Numbered from the stretch's first letter, positions 42,143 to 53,793 are shown. The stretch is 64,000 bases of DNA from Nodularia sp. NIES-3585 (GCF_002218065.1 NZ_BDUB01000001.1:2383031-2447030), one strand, 5' to 3'. The notes: generated by a model not told the origin, from the letters alone. Program-made: numbers and translations.

Positions 42143-43057
42143 CCTTTGACAATAATTAGATGATAGCTTTCAGTAGTGCTGAGAGCTAATAAAACACGTT
42201 TTTAACCCGCGCAGGCGGGTTTTGTATGTGTAGCCGCGACTTACAGTCGCCAAGGTGAGTAATAAATTAGACTTTTCAAACACCCTCTTAGCGCTAAAGC
42301 ACAACTACGAGCCAATTCAGTCATATTTTACATTTCATTACATAGCTTTATTTTTGCTCACCAACTTATTTATTGGCATTGCTGAATTTGAATATAAAAT
42401 TTAAAAATAAACTCTTACTCTCTGCGACTCTGCGCCTCTGCGTGCTACAAACTCATATTGCTACTCAGCAAAGCCTATTTATTTATCCAAAATTAACTTG
42501 TTCAGGCTATTGATTAGACTAACCTTAGCTATAAGTTAGTTGAATTTTCAGCATCGATAAAATAAGTGAGATGCTGCTCAAAATTATGTGGAATAAATGA
42601 GTAAACAGTATAGAGAGTAACGGCTGACTTTAGCTTAATAATGGGAAACTATATGCAGTTGATCATCGTCCGTCTACTTCATAGCAATCAAAATGTAGCA
42701 GTCAAAAAGTTAAATATTTAACTTTTTCTTAAAAAGGAAGCAATGGCAGTAAGCACTAAATTATACTTTACTCACTAGATAACCCAAATCTTCAAAAATG
42801 ATTGGTTAAGTAAAGTTAGGTATTGATGTTAAATATTGACAAGTATTATATGGCTATTGTTCAGCCAAAACCAGATTATCTAGGTTAAAGTTGAAGCTTT
42901 ATCAGCCATAGCCCACATTTCTGAAATTTCTGTAAAACTGTATCCAAAAGTTCTGGATTACCAGTGAACATCTCTGTATCTAATATTTAGAAGCAAGTGT
43001 GCTATAAAGTACCGTCAGAATTGTGACTGGTGGTTCTACCCTTGAAGGAGCTATGAA
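42143..43057. other. 0.9-kb divergent spacer
   Basis: Two small hairpins, AACCCGC-GCAG-GCGGGTT (42204-42221) and GCGACT-TAC-AGTCGC (42236-42250), and the repeat CTCTGCGACTCTGCGCCTCTGCG (within 42419-42442). The remaining ~600 bases are AT-rich with no gene recognised. GAAGGAG at 43044-43050 belongs to the next gene. Confidence 0.5.
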
Positions 43058-43969
43058 GTGGAAAACAGTAAGTCGTTTCTTTGGCCGCAAGGAATATTAA
43101 TTGCGCTGCTGGCCTTGAGTGCTACATTAAGCATGAGCTTAATGTTACTCATCAAGCCAGATGCTTCTGATGCTCAGAACAAACAAACTATAGATATCAA
43201 TAATTTATCCGCTGCTAAAGTTGGAACTCAGCAGCGCATTGAAGCATTAAAGACGGCGATGTTCACCAGTTGGCAGGAAGAAGCTAACATTAAAGGTTTA
43301 GCCTCTGCTGCACCTCCACGCTTTCAAGGAGCAATCATTAAGGAGGCAAAACTAATTAAAGGTAAGAAAGTAATTGCTCTCACCTTTGATGATGGACCTT
43401 GGCCTGAGACTACGGCACAAGTGCTAGATATTCTTAAAAAAAATAATATTAAAGGGACATTTTTTGTCGTTGGACAGAATGTGAAGAATTATCCCCACTT
43501 AGCAAAGCGAGTAGTTGCTGAAGGTCACTCTATTGCTAATCATACTTGGCATCATTGGTATCATTACATGAATCAAAAGGCGGCTACTTATGAAGTTGAT
43601 CACACCACAAATTTGATTTATCAAACTACAGGTGTGAAAACAAATTTGTTTAGACCACCAGGGGGGATCATGCATAATGGGGTGGCTGCCTATGCTAGAA
43701 GTAGTAAATATGCCATCATTATGTGGTCATCTGACTCATTAGACTATTCACGTCCTAGTGTTCCAAACTTAGTTAATAATGTTTTCAGGAACGCCACACC
43801 CGGAGGTATTGTTTTATTACACGATGGTGGTGGGAATCGTTCCCAAACTGTGCAAGCATTACCAGAAATTATTAATAAGTTTCGCCAGCAAGGCTATAGT
43901 TTTGTGACTGTTCCAGAACTTTTAACAATGGAAGATAAGGAGCAAAAATTGTTAGCAAATAAAAAGTAA
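43058..43969 (+). CDS. Polysaccharide deacetylase (NodB homology domain)
   Basis: 303 residues from GTG 43058, set by GAAGGAG seven bases upstream. One N-terminal membrane helix (ILIALLALSATLSMSLMLLI) anchors or exports the protein. The NodB domain (~residues 105-290) has the catalytic and metal residues: ALTFDDGPWPETT (Asp pair), HSIANHTWHH (two metal His), RPPGG, and a C-terminal LLHDGG His. The family removes N-acetyl or O-acetyl groups from peptidoglycan, chitin-like or exported polysaccharides; which one is unknown here. Likely acts in the periplasm. A strong hairpin separates it from gltS. Confidence 0.9.
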   Translation: MENSKSFLWPQGILIALLALSATLSMSLMLLIKPDASDAQNKQTIDINNLSAAKVGTQQRIEALKTAMFTSWQEEANIKGLASAAPPRFQGAIIKEAKLIKGKKVIALTFDDGPWPETTAQVLDILKKNNIKGTFFVVGQNVKNYPHLAKRVVAEGHSIANHTWHHWYHYMNQKAATYEVDHTTNLIYQTTGVKTNLFRPPGGIMHNGVAAYARSSKYAIIMWSSDSLDYSRPSVPNLVNNVFRNATPGGIVLLHDGGGNRSQTVQALPEIINKFRQQGYSFVTVPELLTMEDKEQKLLANKK

Positions 43970-43998
43970 TATTTATTTGGTTTGTGAATAAAGTTTAG

Positions 43999-44027
43999 AT
44001 CCCCGACTTTTTAGAAAAGTCGGGGAT
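43999..44027. terminator. Bidirectional hairpin between two convergent genes
   Basis: ATCCCCGACTTTT-TAG-AAAAGTCGGGGAT, 13 bp perfect. It shares ATCCCCGACTT with 24374-24404. It lies between the deacetylase (+) and glutamate synthase (-) stops. Confidence 0.75.
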
Positions 44028-44041
44028 ATTGTTGTTCGCAA

Positions 44042-47000
44042 TTAAACTGAACTCAACTGTTTTTCGAGAACAGCTTGGGGATTTGCTTCGGGACTATCAG
44101 CTTCAGAAGGTGGTACTAACTGCCAGAACTTAGGCAAATATTCTGTCCAATTTTGCAGAATCATTTTCGCTTTTGGTGAACCAGTGCGATCGCAATGAGT
44201 TTTAATTAATTCTTGTAGTTGTTTACCACCGGCGGCTGTCAGCACTCGCTGGATTTTGACAATTTCGGGATTGACTAATTCCGGGAATGAATTATCTTCA
44301 TCTAAGAAGTATGCTAGTCCTCCAGTCATTCCCGCGCCGACGTTACGCCCAACTTTGCCAAGGACAACAATCACGCCACCAGTCATGTACTCGCAGCAGT
44401 GATCCCCAGCCCCTTCAATCACTGCCATGCCTTTTGAGTTGCGTACAGCGAAGCGTTCTCCGGCTAAACCGTTGGCAAATAATACCCCACCAGTAGAACC
44501 ATAAAGACAGGTATTGCCAACTATCACATTTTGTGCTGGGTCATAGGTGGCCTCAGCGGGCGGTTTGATAATAATTTCACCACCGTGCATTCCCTTACCT
44601 ACATAATCGTTAGCTTCTCCTGACAGTGACAGAATCATGCCGGGAAGGTTGAAAGCACCAAAGCTTTGTCCTACACTACCTTGGAAATTGAGGTTAATTT
44701 GTCCTTCAAAACCACTATCACCATATTGGGTAGCGATCGCACCAGCCAACCGTGCGCCCACTGTTCTATCAGTGTTGACTAACCGTAAGCTTTTGCTAAC
44801 AGTAGATTGATTGCTAATAGCTGCTTGAATTTCCGCATCAGCCAGCAATTGATCATCGATCACCGCACCGTTGCTGTGGACTTCTTCATGTACCAACCAG
44901 CTACGGTCATTTTTGGCATCTGGTAGCTGAAGTAAACAGTCGAGGTTGAGTCCTTGGGTTTTGGTAACTTTAGCCTCAGCGCGTGTTGTCAACAAATCAG
45001 CCCGGCCGACGATATCCAACAAAGAACGATATCCCAGTCTTGCTAGTAGATGGCGCACTTCTTCCGCTATAAAGCAGAAGAAATTGACAACGTGTTCCGG
45101 CATTCCTGTAAACCGTTTGCGGAGTTCTTCCTTCTGAGAAGCAACACCCACAGGGCAGTTATTCGTGTGGCAAATCCGCGCCATAATACAGCCTTCAGCA
45201 ATCATGGCGATGGAACCAAAACCGAATTCCTCACCACCCATCAATGCACCGACTACCACATCCCAACCACTTTTTAACCCACCGTCTACACGCAAAATCA
45301 CTCTGTCTCGCAGGCCATTTTGCATCAAAACTCGATGTACTTCACTTAAACCCAGTTCCCAGGGTGAACCAGCGTGTTTAATTGAACTCAGAGGCGATGC
45401 GCCTGTACCACCATCATGACCAGATACTTGAATAATATCGGCGTTAGCTTTGGCTACACCAGCCGCAATCGTCCCAATACCAATTTCTGCCACCAACTTC
45501 ACTGATACCTGGGCTTTAGGGTTAATTTGGTGCAGGTCAAAAATTAGCTGTGCTAAATCTTCAATGGAGTAAATATCATGGTGGGGTGGTGGTGAAATCA
45601 AGGTCACACCGGGCTTGGAACGCCTTAACATCGCAATGTAAGGACTAACTTTTGGCCCTGGTAACTGTCCACCTTCCCCAGGTTTTGCACCTTGGGCAAT
45701 TTTGATTTCTATTTGTCTGGCGCTGCTTAAATATCCTGGTGTGACCCCAAAACGTCCTGATGCGACTTGTTTAATGGCACTAGAAGCAGTATCACCATTC
45801 CGTAATCCATGTAAATGGGGTAGAGTTGGAGATTTACCTGCTGCGTCTACATCATTGAGAACTTTATAGCGAACTGGATCTTCGCCGCCTTCCCCTGAGT
45901 TAGATTTTCCGCCAATCCGGTTCATGGCGATCGCTAAAGTTTCATGGGCTTCTCGTGATAACGCGCCTAAAGACATTCCACCAGTACAGAAGCGTTTGAG
46001 AATCTCACTGACTGATTCTACTTCTTCTAAAGGAATGGGTGAGCGATCGCTTTCAAAATCCAACAAATCACGCAAAGCTGTCACTGGTCGCCCTTGCAGA
46101 TGCTGTTTGTAAACCTCATAGTGATCATATTGCTTCCCATCCACAGCCTTATGCAGCGCCTTAGCCAATTCCGGGTTATTCATGTGGTATTCACCCTTGG
46201 GAAGACACTGAACAAAACCCAGATTTTCTAACTTCTTCGCCGTCAGTTCGGGAAAAGCCTTGCTATGGAAAGACAGCACCTCTTGCGCCAATTCACTCAC
46301 ACTCAACCCCCCAATGCGGGAAGTTGTGCCATAGAATCCCAGTTTTAATAAATCCCCACCGATACCAATAGCTTCAAAAATTTGTGCTGCTTGATAGCTA
46401 GAAAGCAGCGAAATTCCCATTTTAGAGAGAATTTTCAGTAAACCTGAATTGATCGCTTTGCGGTAATTTCCGACAGCTTCATCTAGAGTCAGGGTAGCAA
46501 TTTTACCCCGTTCCATGAAGCTTTGGGTTTTAGGTTCAAACCACCAATTGCGGACAGTATCCAAAGCTGTGTAAGGACAAACTGCATCCACACCATAACC
46601 AATCAGACAAGCAAAATGATGTGTACTCCAGCACTGGGCTGTATTCACAATCAGCGAAGTTTTTGTTCGCAATCCTTCGCGAATCAAATAATGATGTACA
46701 GCACCTACGGCTAACAAAGGCGGAATATAGGTATATTCTGTACTGATGCCATTTTCTCCTTCCAGATGACGGTCAGTCAAAATCAAAATTTTCGCACCCG
46801 CCTTGACAGATTCCGCAGCTTGTGATTGCAAAGACTCTACAGCATCTTTCAAACCATCGGGACCGTTAGCAATAGCAAACAACGTGGATAATTCCGCCGT
46901 CGCAAATCCTGATAACCGAATCGCCTCCAATTCTGTCTCAGTCAAAACTGGCGATTCTAATTTCAGTTTCCGGGCGTGTTCTGGCTTCACTTCCAGTAAG

Positions 47001-48697
47001 TTGCCCCGTTCACCCAGTTCCACATTCAGCGACATCACCAACTTTTCCCGGAGAGGGTCAATAGCTGGGTTTGTCACTTGTGCAAAACGCTGTTTGAAAT
47101 AGTCATACAGCAGGTGAGGTTTTTCTGACAGCACCGCCAAAGGAATATCATCCCCCATGCAGAAAGTCGCTTCTTTACCCTCAGCCGCCATTGGCTGAAT
47201 TACCATTTCTACATCTTCTGTGGTATAGCCAAAGGCTAATTGATGACGCAGTAAGGTTTGTTTATCAATTTGGTTTGTGGGAGAATGACCCTTGCCATTG
47301 CCATTTACAGATGAAGGCTGACTCACCAGATATTTCAGTTCTTGGCGATATTGTTTTAACCATTCCCCATAAGGATGCTGCTTGGCGATACGCTGCTTAA
47401 TATCCCAATTTTTCAGCACTTCATGATTGACTAAATCCACAGCAATCATTTGTCCTGGGCCAAGTCTGCCTTTTTCCAGGATGTTGGCTTCTGGGATGTC
47501 AACTACACCAGCTTCGGAACCGACAACAATATAGTCATCTTTAGTAATCACGTAACGTGCTGGTCTTAAACCATTCCGGTCTAATGTCGCGCCGACTTTT
47601 TCACCATCACTAAATACTAAAAGCGCCGGACCATCCCAGGATTCTTGTAGACCACTGTAATATTCGTAGAAATCGACAATTTCTGGATATTTTTGCAAAG
47701 AAGGCTGATTTTGGTATGCCTCTGGCACCATCATCATTAAAGCTTCCAACGGGCTACGTCCAGAGCGCACCATTAATTCCAGGACATTATCTAGAGTAGC
47801 TGAATCACTATTATCAATGTGAACCAAAGGCTTGAATTCATCGCATCGCCCGCCCCATACTGGATGATTCAGACTGGCTTCTCGTGCCGTCATCCAGTTG
47901 ATGTTACCCAATAAAGTATTAATTTCGCCGTTATGACCCAATAGCCGCATCGGTTGGGCTAGAGGCCACTTAGGCAGTGTATTAGTACTAAAGCGGCGAT
48001 GGTAAACAGCAAAAGCACTTTTGTAAGCTGGGTTTTTTAAATCTAGATAAAAGTCTGCCAAAATCGCAGAACGCACCATGCCTTTATAAACAATTGTGCG
48101 ACTGGACAAGGAGCAAATATAGAACTCTTCGGAAATATTTTTGGTAGCTTTGAAAATTCTTCTGCGGGTGATATATAGTTCTCTTTCTAGTTCTTCGCCA
48201 CTTTTATCGGCTGATGCTAGAAAAACTTGTTCTATCTGAGGTTGATTTTCTCTGGCTTGTCTCCCCAGTAAATTAGGTTGCACTGGTACTACTCGCCAAC
48301 CCAGTACAGTTAATTTTTCTTCTGCGGCTATTTGTTCGATTGTGGCCTTAATTTTTGCGGCTATTTCGGGATTTTGCGGCAAAAATAACATTCCCACCGC
48401 CACATTTCCCGCAGTATAGTCTTTTTGGAACAACTCCCAAGGTATAGCTGTCAATATTCCTGCACCATCACCAGAATCTTGGTCGGCGCTACATCCCCCC
48501 CGGTGTTCTAAGCAGGTCAAAGCAGCTAAAGATTTTGTCACAATTTCGTGGCTGGCATGATTCTGGCGATGAGCAATAAAACCTACACCACAGGCATCTC
48601 GTTCTTCTACTAACCACCTTTGTCCCTGATAGTTCTCTTGAGAGTTAATATCCGCAGTTTTCATTGTTTGTGATTGATGCATCGCTTTATCTTTCAT
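44042..48697 (-). CDS. gltS: Ferredoxin-dependent glutamate synthase (Fd-GOGAT)
   Basis: Turns 2-oxoglutarate and glutamine into two glutamates using reduced ferredoxin; the main route of ammonium assimilation with glutamine synthetase. 1,551 residues. A propeptide of ~35 residues precedes the catalytic Cys of [12 protein letters not shown]. Order: class II amidotransferase (to ~430), central domain, FMN barrel ([46 protein letters not shown]), the [3Fe-4S] cysteines in [19 protein letters not shown] near residue 1170, and a C-terminal beta-helix ([18 protein letters not shown]). Length and the lack of a beta-subunit gene nearby favour the ferredoxin over the NADPH enzyme. Also called glsF. 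Confidence 0.95.
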   Translation of the reverse strand: MKDKAMHQSQTMKTADINSQENYQGQRWLVEERDACGVGFIAHRQNHASHEIVTKSLAALTCLEHRGGCSADQDSGDGAGILTAIPWELFQKDYTAGNVAVGMLFLPQNPEIAAKIKATIEQIAAEEKLTVLGWRVVPVQPNLLGRQARENQPQIEQVFLASADKSGEELERELYITRRRIFKATKNISEEFYICSLSSRTIVYKGMVRSAILADFYLDLKNPAYKSAFAVYHRRFSTNTLPKWPLAQPMRLLGHNGEINTLLGNINWMTAREASLNHPVWGGRCDEFKPLVHIDNSDSATLDNVLELMVRSGRSPLEALMMMVPEAYQNQPSLQKYPEIVDFYEYYSGLQESWDGPALLVFSDGEKVGATLDRNGLRPARYVITKDDYIVVGSEAGVVDIPEANILEKGRLGPGQMIAVDLVNHEVLKNWDIKQRIAKQHPYGEWLKQYRQELKYLVSQPSSVNGNGKGHSPTNQIDKQTLLRHQLAFGYTTEDVEMVIQPMAAEGKEATFCMGDDIPLAVLSEKPHLLYDYFKQRFAQVTNPAIDPLREKLVMSLNVELGERGNLLEVKPEHARKLKLESPVLTETELEAIRLSGFATAELSTLFAIANGPDGLKDAVESLQSQAAESVKAGAKILILTDRHLEGENGISTEYTYIPPLLAVGAVHHYLIREGLRTKTSLIVNTAQCWSTHHFACLIGYGVDAVCPYTALDTVRNWWFEPKTQSFMERGKIATLTLDEAVGNYRKAINSGLLKILSKMGISLLSSYQAAQIFEAIGIGGDLLKLGFYGTTSRIGGLSVSELAQEVLSFHSKAFPELTAKKLENLGFVQCLPKGEYHMNNPELAKALHKAVDGKQYDHYEVYKQHLQGRPVTALRDLLDFESDRSPIPLEEVESVSEILKRFCTGGMSLGALSREAHETLAIAMNRIGGKSNSGEGGEDPVRYKVLNDVDAAGKSPTLPHLHGLRNGDTASSAIKQVASGRFGVTPGYLSSARQIEIKIAQGAKPGEGGQLPGPKVSPYIAMLRRSKPGVTLISPPPHHDIYSIEDLAQLIFDLHQINPKAQVSVKLVAEIGIGTIAAGVAKANADIIQVSGHDGGTGASPLSSIKHAGSPWELGLSEVHRVLMQNGLRDRVILRVDGGLKSGWDVVVGALMGGEEFGFGSIAMIAEGCIMARICHTNNCPVGVASQKEELRKRFTGMPEHVVNFFCFIAEEVRHLLARLGYRSLLDIVGRADLLTTRAEAKVTKTQGLNLDCLLQLPDAKNDRSWLVHEEVHSNGAVIDDQLLADAEIQAAISNQSTVSKSLRLVNTDRTVGARLAGAIATQYGDSGFEGQINLNFQGSVGQSFGAFNLPGMILSLSGEANDYVGKGMHGGEIIIKPPAEATYDPAQNVIVGNTCLYGSTGGVLFANGLAGERFAVRNSKGMAVIEGAGDHCCEYMTGGVIVVLGKVGRNVGAGMTGGLAYFLDEDNSFPELVNPEIVKIQRVLTAAGGKQLQELIKTHCDRTGSPKAKMILQNWTEYLPKFWQLVPPSEADSPEANPQAVLEKQLSSV

Positions 48698-49515
48698 AGC
48701 CTGTTCCTGAGATGGTTAGTCACAAATCTTGCCAGTATTTGTGAGAAAAATTTGCTAGCCCTGAGCCTAGCCGAAGGGCTAAAGTTGGTTCCTGTGAAAA
48801 ATACATACATAACCGAAATTTAGGGAAAAAAATTTTAACTTCGGATTTCTTTTCTTCTTTAACCCTGTTAAAATTAGTGCTGTACTATTTTATACTTTTA
48901 GTGCGGATAATATGTTTAGACAAATTACCTTTGTCCTCACACCCCTTTATTGATATCGTGGTAGCGCAGCCTCGCCTTAGCCTTAGCTATGTTTTTGCTC
49001 AATTATCTATTCCCAGATTAAGATTAGCTTTCAAGTAAAACTTGTTTGGCTTACGAATAACACAACTTAGTTTTGAAGGCCGAAATAATCCTGATTCATT
49101 CACAAAATCAGAGTATTACACAACATGACCATTTGACAATTCCTACAAATATCTGTTGTTGTATATATTAGTTTATTGTTTACTGATCATGTAATCCGTA
49201 TTGCTACAAGACAGACCTCACTTAAATAGCAATCATTGGTGAGGATGAAATATTCTCACCCAGTTTAAAGCCCTCAAACTACTGTGTATAGTCTGAATCA
49301 AACAAGTGATAGTTAAAACACTTACTAACAGTGCTTTTAGTGGTATGATTACTTTTTGAATCTTACAAGAGATAGATAGCCAATATACAGAATATCATAT
49401 TTATTCAAAAATTAAATCACTATTTTTTAAGATTTCCTCACAATTAGTTAGCTAGTTTCTGGGGTGATATAACAAATTAGTTCCTTTCTGAATAAAGTAC
49501 CAACTAAATTAAATT
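48698..49515. other. 0.8-kb divergent spacer upstream of gltS
   Basis: AT-rich. A small hairpin TAGCCCT...AGGGCTA (48756-48781) lies in the gltS leader. I looked for an NtcA-type GTA-N8-TAC site and did not find a convincing one. No gene seen. Confidence 0.45.
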
Positions 49516-51510
49516 ATGATAAAAATGTCAAATCGCCGCATCAGAAAACATCACAGCGCTATTGGCAAAAAGGCTAAACAAAGGTTGTTCCGATTTGTAG
49601 CGCCAATAATCGTGGCAATTACGATATTATCTTTATCTGCTACCCAAGCTCCTAGCGCCCAAAAATTCCCCATTAATACCAAACCAACCGCTGATGAGTT
49701 GTTCGCCCAGTCAGGCACATCTTCAGTTACAGCATTAGCATCTGGGAACCAAATTACCCTCAATGGTCGTACCTTGTCAGGGGCTTGGTTGCAGCAACGC
49801 GGCACAGACGGTCAGGTAAAAACTCATCTGAGTGATGGAGCTTTTAGGCAGTTTATTGGAGTAGATTTTTTAAGCAGCAACAGTGCAGTTAGGCAACCAG
49901 TAGAGTGGTTTTCGTCAAACCAGCCGTTGGTTTTAGCCACAAGGTTGTTAAAAGGGTATCGCTATCTGGATATTACTAATTTTGCCCAAACAGCAGGTTG
50001 GCAATTGCAAGCCAATGGTAATATTTTAGCGATCGCTATTCCACAAGCTCAAGTCAAAGCTATTCGTCAGAGTCAGCAACCTTCAGGTGTAAGTAATCCT
50101 CCTTTCCAATCAGCTCGCATCGTCTTAGATTTAGATCGCCCAGCACCTTGGCAACTTTCCCAAGGCTTACCCATAACTATACCTGTTGTCCCTGGTACAG
50201 CAACCCGCCAATCAACCACACCACCTAACAGAGAGTGGGTAGTGATCATCGAAGGTACAGCCGACCCTGCTTTAATCCAACAATATGCGCCACCAACGTC
50301 ACTACCGAATCTGTCCCCACAACCTGCACAACCAACTCCTGACCCATTAATTAGACAATTAGAGGTGGTCAACAACCGGACAATTATCAGTCTGAGTGTG
50401 CCGTTTGGGATGACTCCCCAAATCATTACCTTATCAGACCCTAATCGCTTGGTCATTGATCTTCGTGCCGATGCCTTGGTACAACGAAATATTAATTGGG
50501 CTGAAGGATTGCGCTGGCGACAGCAATTTGTGAATTTAGGTACAGAACGTTTTCCTGTAGTTTGGTTAGATATTAATCCCCGCCAAGCTGGGTTAACCTT
50601 AAGACCCATTGGCACACAAAGCAACACCCAGACAGGGACTGCACCGTTAATTCAAATGGCACAGCAGTCTTCAGCAGTAGCAGCAATTAACGCTGGTTAT
50701 TTCAACCGCAATAATACATTACCTTTGGGGGCAATTCGTCGGGATGGTCAGTGGTTATCAGGGCCAATTCTCAACCGGGGAGCGATCGCTTGGAATGATT
50801 CTGGGCAATTTTACTTAGGTCGTCTCACCTTACAAGAAACTTTAAACGCTCCCAATAATCAGAGATTGCCGATTTTATTTCTGAATAGTGGCTACGTTCA
50901 GAGTGGTATAGCTCGTTATACCCCAACTTGGGGAAATAGCTACACTCCTTTAACAGACAACGAAATTCTCGTAGTTGTCCAAAAAGACCGAGTGACAAAT
51001 CAGTTACCAGGTGGTAAAGCTGGTGAAACAGCCGTTCCCATTCCCCAGGATGGCTACCTTTTAACCTTACGTGCGAATGCTACCAATACTGCATCACAAC
51101 TGCCTATTGGTGCAACAGTCAGCATTACTAGCAGCACTAATTCGGCTGACTTTAACCGCTATCCTCACATCATGGGAGCAGGACCGCTGTTAGTACAAAA
51201 CAATCAAATTGTCCTTGATGCCCAAAGCGAAAAATTCAGTAACGCTTTTAGTACACAAAAAGCTATTCGCAGTGGCATTTGTACAACAGCCAGCGGCTCT
51301 TTGATGATTGCTGCTGTACACAATCGTGCTGGTGGATTAGGGCCAACCTTAGCGGAACACGCCCAATTAATGAAGAATATTGGTTGTGTGAACGCCCTCA
51401 ATTTAGACGGTGGTAGTTCAACTAGTCTTTATTTAGGAGGACAACTACTCGACCGTTCCCCGAATACGGCTGCACGTGTCCACAACGGCATTGGCATTTT
51501 CTTGAAATAA
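49516..51510 (+). CDS. Phosphodiester glycosidase-family exported protein
   Basis: 664 residues (Met4 is an alternative start). A basic N-terminus and a hydrophobic segment (FVAPIIVAITILSLSATQ) act as signal or anchor. The middle (~120-340) has AMIN-like beta sequence (ARIVLDLDRPAPWQL, NRLVIDLRADAL) that in other proteins binds the cell wall. The C-terminal ~300 residues match the NAGPA/DUF2233 domain: AINAGYFNRNNTLPLGAIRRDGQWLSG, HIMGAGPLLV, and NALNLDGGSSTSLYLGG. The family cleaves sugar phosphodiesters or acts in exopolysaccharide handling. Periplasmic or envelope location is likely. Confidence 0.85.
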   Translation: MIKMSNRRIRKHHSAIGKKAKQRLFRFVAPIIVAITILSLSATQAPSAQKFPINTKPTADELFAQSGTSSVTALASGNQITLNGRTLSGAWLQQRGTDGQVKTHLSDGAFRQFIGVDFLSSNSAVRQPVEWFSSNQPLVLATRLLKGYRYLDITNFAQTAGWQLQANGNILAIAIPQAQVKAIRQSQQPSGVSNPPFQSARIVLDLDRPAPWQLSQGLPITIPVVPGTATRQSTTPPNREWVVIIEGTADPALIQQYAPPTSLPNLSPQPAQPTPDPLIRQLEVVNNRTIISLSVPFGMTPQIITLSDPNRLVIDLRADALVQRNINWAEGLRWRQQFVNLGTERFPVVWLDINPRQAGLTLRPIGTQSNTQTGTAPLIQMAQQSSAVAAINAGYFNRNNTLPLGAIRRDGQWLSGPILNRGAIAWNDSGQFYLGRLTLQETLNAPNNQRLPILFLNSGYVQSGIARYTPTWGNSYTPLTDNEILVVVQKDRVTNQLPGGKAGETAVPIPQDGYLLTLRANATNTASQLPIGATVSITSSTNSADFNRYPHIMGAGPLLVQNNQIVLDAQSEKFSNAFSTQKAIRSGICTTASGSLMIAAVHNRAGGLGPTLAEHAQLMKNIGCVNALNLDGGSSTSLYLGGQLLDRSPNTAARVHNGIGIFLK

Positions 51511-51550
51511 CAATAGTCAGGGTGCAGGGTGCAGGGGAGAAGAAACTTCC

Positions 51551-51578
51551 CAATGACCAATGACCAATGACCAATGAC
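51551..51578 (+). repeat. Heptamer tandem repeat (CAATGAC x4)
   Basis: Four exact CAATGAC units followed by a partial CAATCC; a second type of STRR array, in the spacer after the glycosidase gene. Confidence 0.85.
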
Positions 51579-51780
51579 CAATCCTTTTTTAAAGTTAAGG
51601 ATAAGCTGTTATTTGTTGGATGAAGACTTGGTATAGAAACCGCATTTTTGGCAGTAATCCTTTACACCTTTAAGTTGAATTTTGCTATGTTTAACAGAGT
51701 ACAACTAAATTCATGAATTTTACGGTTGTAAAATTACGCCAAATTTTTCCATTAATGTTTAAGAGTAATGACGGTTTGTT

Positions 51781-52221
51781 ATGTCGATTAATGAGGTAAC
51801 TATGGCTCAACTTCAAGAAACCACACAAACTAACACTCTGCCTCTACCCGTGGCGATCGCTAATAAAGGCGTTGCTGCAACTGAGCTGCGTCCTTGGGGT
51901 GCTTTTACAGTTTTGGAAGAAGGGCGAGGATATAAAATCAAACGTATCGAAGTCAAGCCTGGACACCGCCTCAGTCTGCAAATGCACCATCACCGCAGCG
52001 AACACTGGATTGTTGTATCTGGTACAGCTAGGGTTGTTTGTGGTGAGCAAGAAGTCTTGTTGAGCAATAATGAATCAACCTATGTCCCTCAATGTACTTC
52101 TCATCGTCTAGAAAATCCTGGTGTAATTCCTTTAGTGTTAATTGAAGTCCAAAATGGCGAATATTTAGGTGAAGATGATATTATTCGCTACCAAGATGAC
52201 TATGCCCGGACTAAGGTTTAA
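51781..52221 (+). CDS. Mannose-6-phosphate isomerase-type cupin
   Basis: 146 residues; ATG 51802 (MAQLQETTQ) is an alternative start. One cupin domain: RPWGAFTVLEEGRGYKIKRI, then the metal-ligand run LQMHHHRSEHWIVVSG, then VPQCTSHRLENPGVIPLVLIEVQ and GEYLGEDDIIRYQDDY. This equals the C-terminal isomerase domain of type II mannose-6-phosphate isomerase/GDP-mannose pyrophosphorylase, here without the transferase part. It should interconvert mannose-6-phosphate and fructose-6-phosphate, for nucleotide-sugar and polysaccharide synthesis. Confidence 0.87.
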   Translation: MSINEVTMAQLQETTQTNTLPLPVAIANKGVAATELRPWGAFTVLEEGRGYKIKRIEVKPGHRLSLQMHHHRSEHWIVVSGTARVVCGEQEVLLSNNESTYVPQCTSHRLENPGVIPLVLIEVQNGEYLGEDDIIRYQDDYARTKV

Positions 52222-52620
52222 CACCATAAGGGACAAAATTTTCTTGTGGAGCAAGCAGCCAAGATTCCTGCTAATCACCAAGGACGGGCAGGATACCCAT
52301 CCCATAAGAAAGGATAATTTATTTTCTGGTGTTCCCTAACAGCTCTGTTCAAGGTGTAATAATCACTCCCGCCCGGCTTCCGGTTCCCCTGCTTCTTCTG
52401 TCCCTACCGAAATTTAGGTGGGGACTAGGAGTGAATAATGATATGCTTATGTAATAATAGTTATCTACTAATAAACAGACAAGATTAGAACTGTCTAATC
52501 CAGCAGAGGCTCATACCTACTCAAAAAAATCAAAAAAAGATTTTTGGTCAAGTGTGATTTTTGTACTTCACCCGTCTGTAAAATTTTAAGATGGGGTTTT
52601 TTATTGCCAAAATAAATTCC
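52222..52620. other. Spacer before the IscA-like gene
   Basis: 399 bases. A wide inverted repeat TCACTCC (52363-52369) / GGAGTGA (52428-52434) is visible. The short in-frame extension 52591-52620 is not counted as coding. Nothing else seen. Confidence 0.45.
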
Positions 52621-52959
52621 ATGATTCACCTGAGTCAAGCAGCTATCAGTGAAATTGGTCGATTACAGTTAAAACAGCAACCAAACGCTTTGTTGAGATT
52701 AACAATTAAGCTAGGTGGCTGTTCTGGTTGGTTTTATGATCTGTCTTTTGATCAAACTGTAAAAGCTGATGATCGCGTTTTTGACCTCAGCAGTATTAAA
52801 GTTGTCATAGATGACGAAAGCTTAAATTATGTCAATGGGTTAGCATTGGATTATTCAGAAGATTTAATGGGTGGGGGTTTTCGCTTCCACAACCCTCAAG
52901 CGATCGCTACCTGTGGCTGTGGTAACTCTTTTTCTATTGCTACATCAAGCCATGTTTAA
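52621..52959 (+). CDS. HesB/IscA-family iron-sulfur assembly protein
   Basis: 112 residues from ATG 52621 (MIHLSQAAISEIGRLQ), the usual family start; ATG 52591 would add ten residues. A-type carrier fold with the three conserved cysteines, one in KLGGCSGWFYDLSF and two in ATCGCGNSFSI. Such proteins carry or deliver Fe-S clusters or iron. The central part (DDRVFDLSSIKVVIDDESLNYVNGLALDYSEDLMGGGFRFHNP) is typical. It lies 98 bases before rpsL in the same direction and may share transcription with it. Not linked to nif genes here. Confidence 0.88.
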   Translation: MIHLSQAAISEIGRLQLKQQPNALLRLTIKLGGCSGWFYDLSFDQTVKADDRVFDLSSIKVVIDDESLNYVNGLALDYSEDLMGGGFRFHNPQAIATCGCGNSFSIATSSHV

Positions 52960-53057
52960 CTAAAGAAATCTATAAGTTTGACATAAAAGCCAGAAAAAAG
53001 ATATAATCAGGATTTGTTAAAACTTAGACCTCTAAGCAGCTTTACGCGCTGTAACTC

Positions 53058-53441
53058 ATGCCAACAATACAGCAACTCATACGTACTGAACGCGAAAAAG
53101 CGCGTCAGAAAACGAAATCTCCAGCTCTGAAGCAATGCCCACAACGCCGGGGTGTTTGTACAAGAGTATACACAACCACACCTAAAAAGCCTAACTCAGC
53201 TCTACGTAAAGTAGCAAGAGTAAGACTGACCTCTGGATTTGAAGTCACAGCTTACATTCCAGGTATCGGTCACAACTTACAAGAACACTCAGTAGTCATG
53301 ATTCGTGGCGGTCGGGTAAAAGACTTACCAGGTGTGAGATACCACATTATCCGTGGCACCTTAGATACAGCTGGAGTCAAAGACCGTAAGCAAGGGCGTT
53401 CCAAGTATGGAACCAAGCGTCCGAAAGAAGCGAAAAAATAG
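53058..53441 (+). CDS. rpsL: Ribosomal protein S12
   Basis: 127 residues. Small-subunit protein at the decoding centre. It has the universal blocks [74 protein letters not shown] and a basic tail [14 protein letters not shown]. First gene of the str cluster rpsL-rpsG-fusA-tuf-rpsJ. Lys at the TPKKPN position is the wild-type, streptomycin-sensitive form. Confidence 0.98.
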
Positions 53442-53793
53442 GCAATCAGCGATTAATCGTATTGGATGACGATTGAGCTTCTTCGCTCAAAAGCGCCGAA
53501 GAATAGAAAAATGAGCGGTGCTTGCTGCTGATTTTAAATCTCGCTAAAACCTGATGAAGCTGGCAGAAGTAGGTAACTTTAAGCAGTATCCAGCAAACAG
53601 ACCGCAGCGGTTGCATCTAAATATTAAAATTTATGATGTTATCGCCTTCTCTAGTTGTAGTGAGTAAATCAATCAGTCAGTCTCGCTGCAACTGTAGAGA
53701 AAAAAAGACAAAGTTTGAACGGCGGCTTCTCCGCCTATATCCAGTGTCTGATAGCATATAATTTCGTTGCCAAATCCGAATTAAAGGTAAAGT
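53442..53793. other. Unusually long gap between rpsL and rpsG
   Basis: 352 bases. A hairpin TTGAGC-TTCTTC-GCTCAA (53473-53490) follows rpsL; the sequence after it is A-rich, not T-rich. The segment may hold a second promoter for rpsG-fusA-tuf. No small gene recognised. Confidence 0.5.

Noticed and set aside
48860-49000. Possible NtcA site upstream of gltS (GTTTAGACAAATTAC)
   Set aside because: The spacing is one base off the GTA-N8-TAC rule and the first half-site is imperfect.
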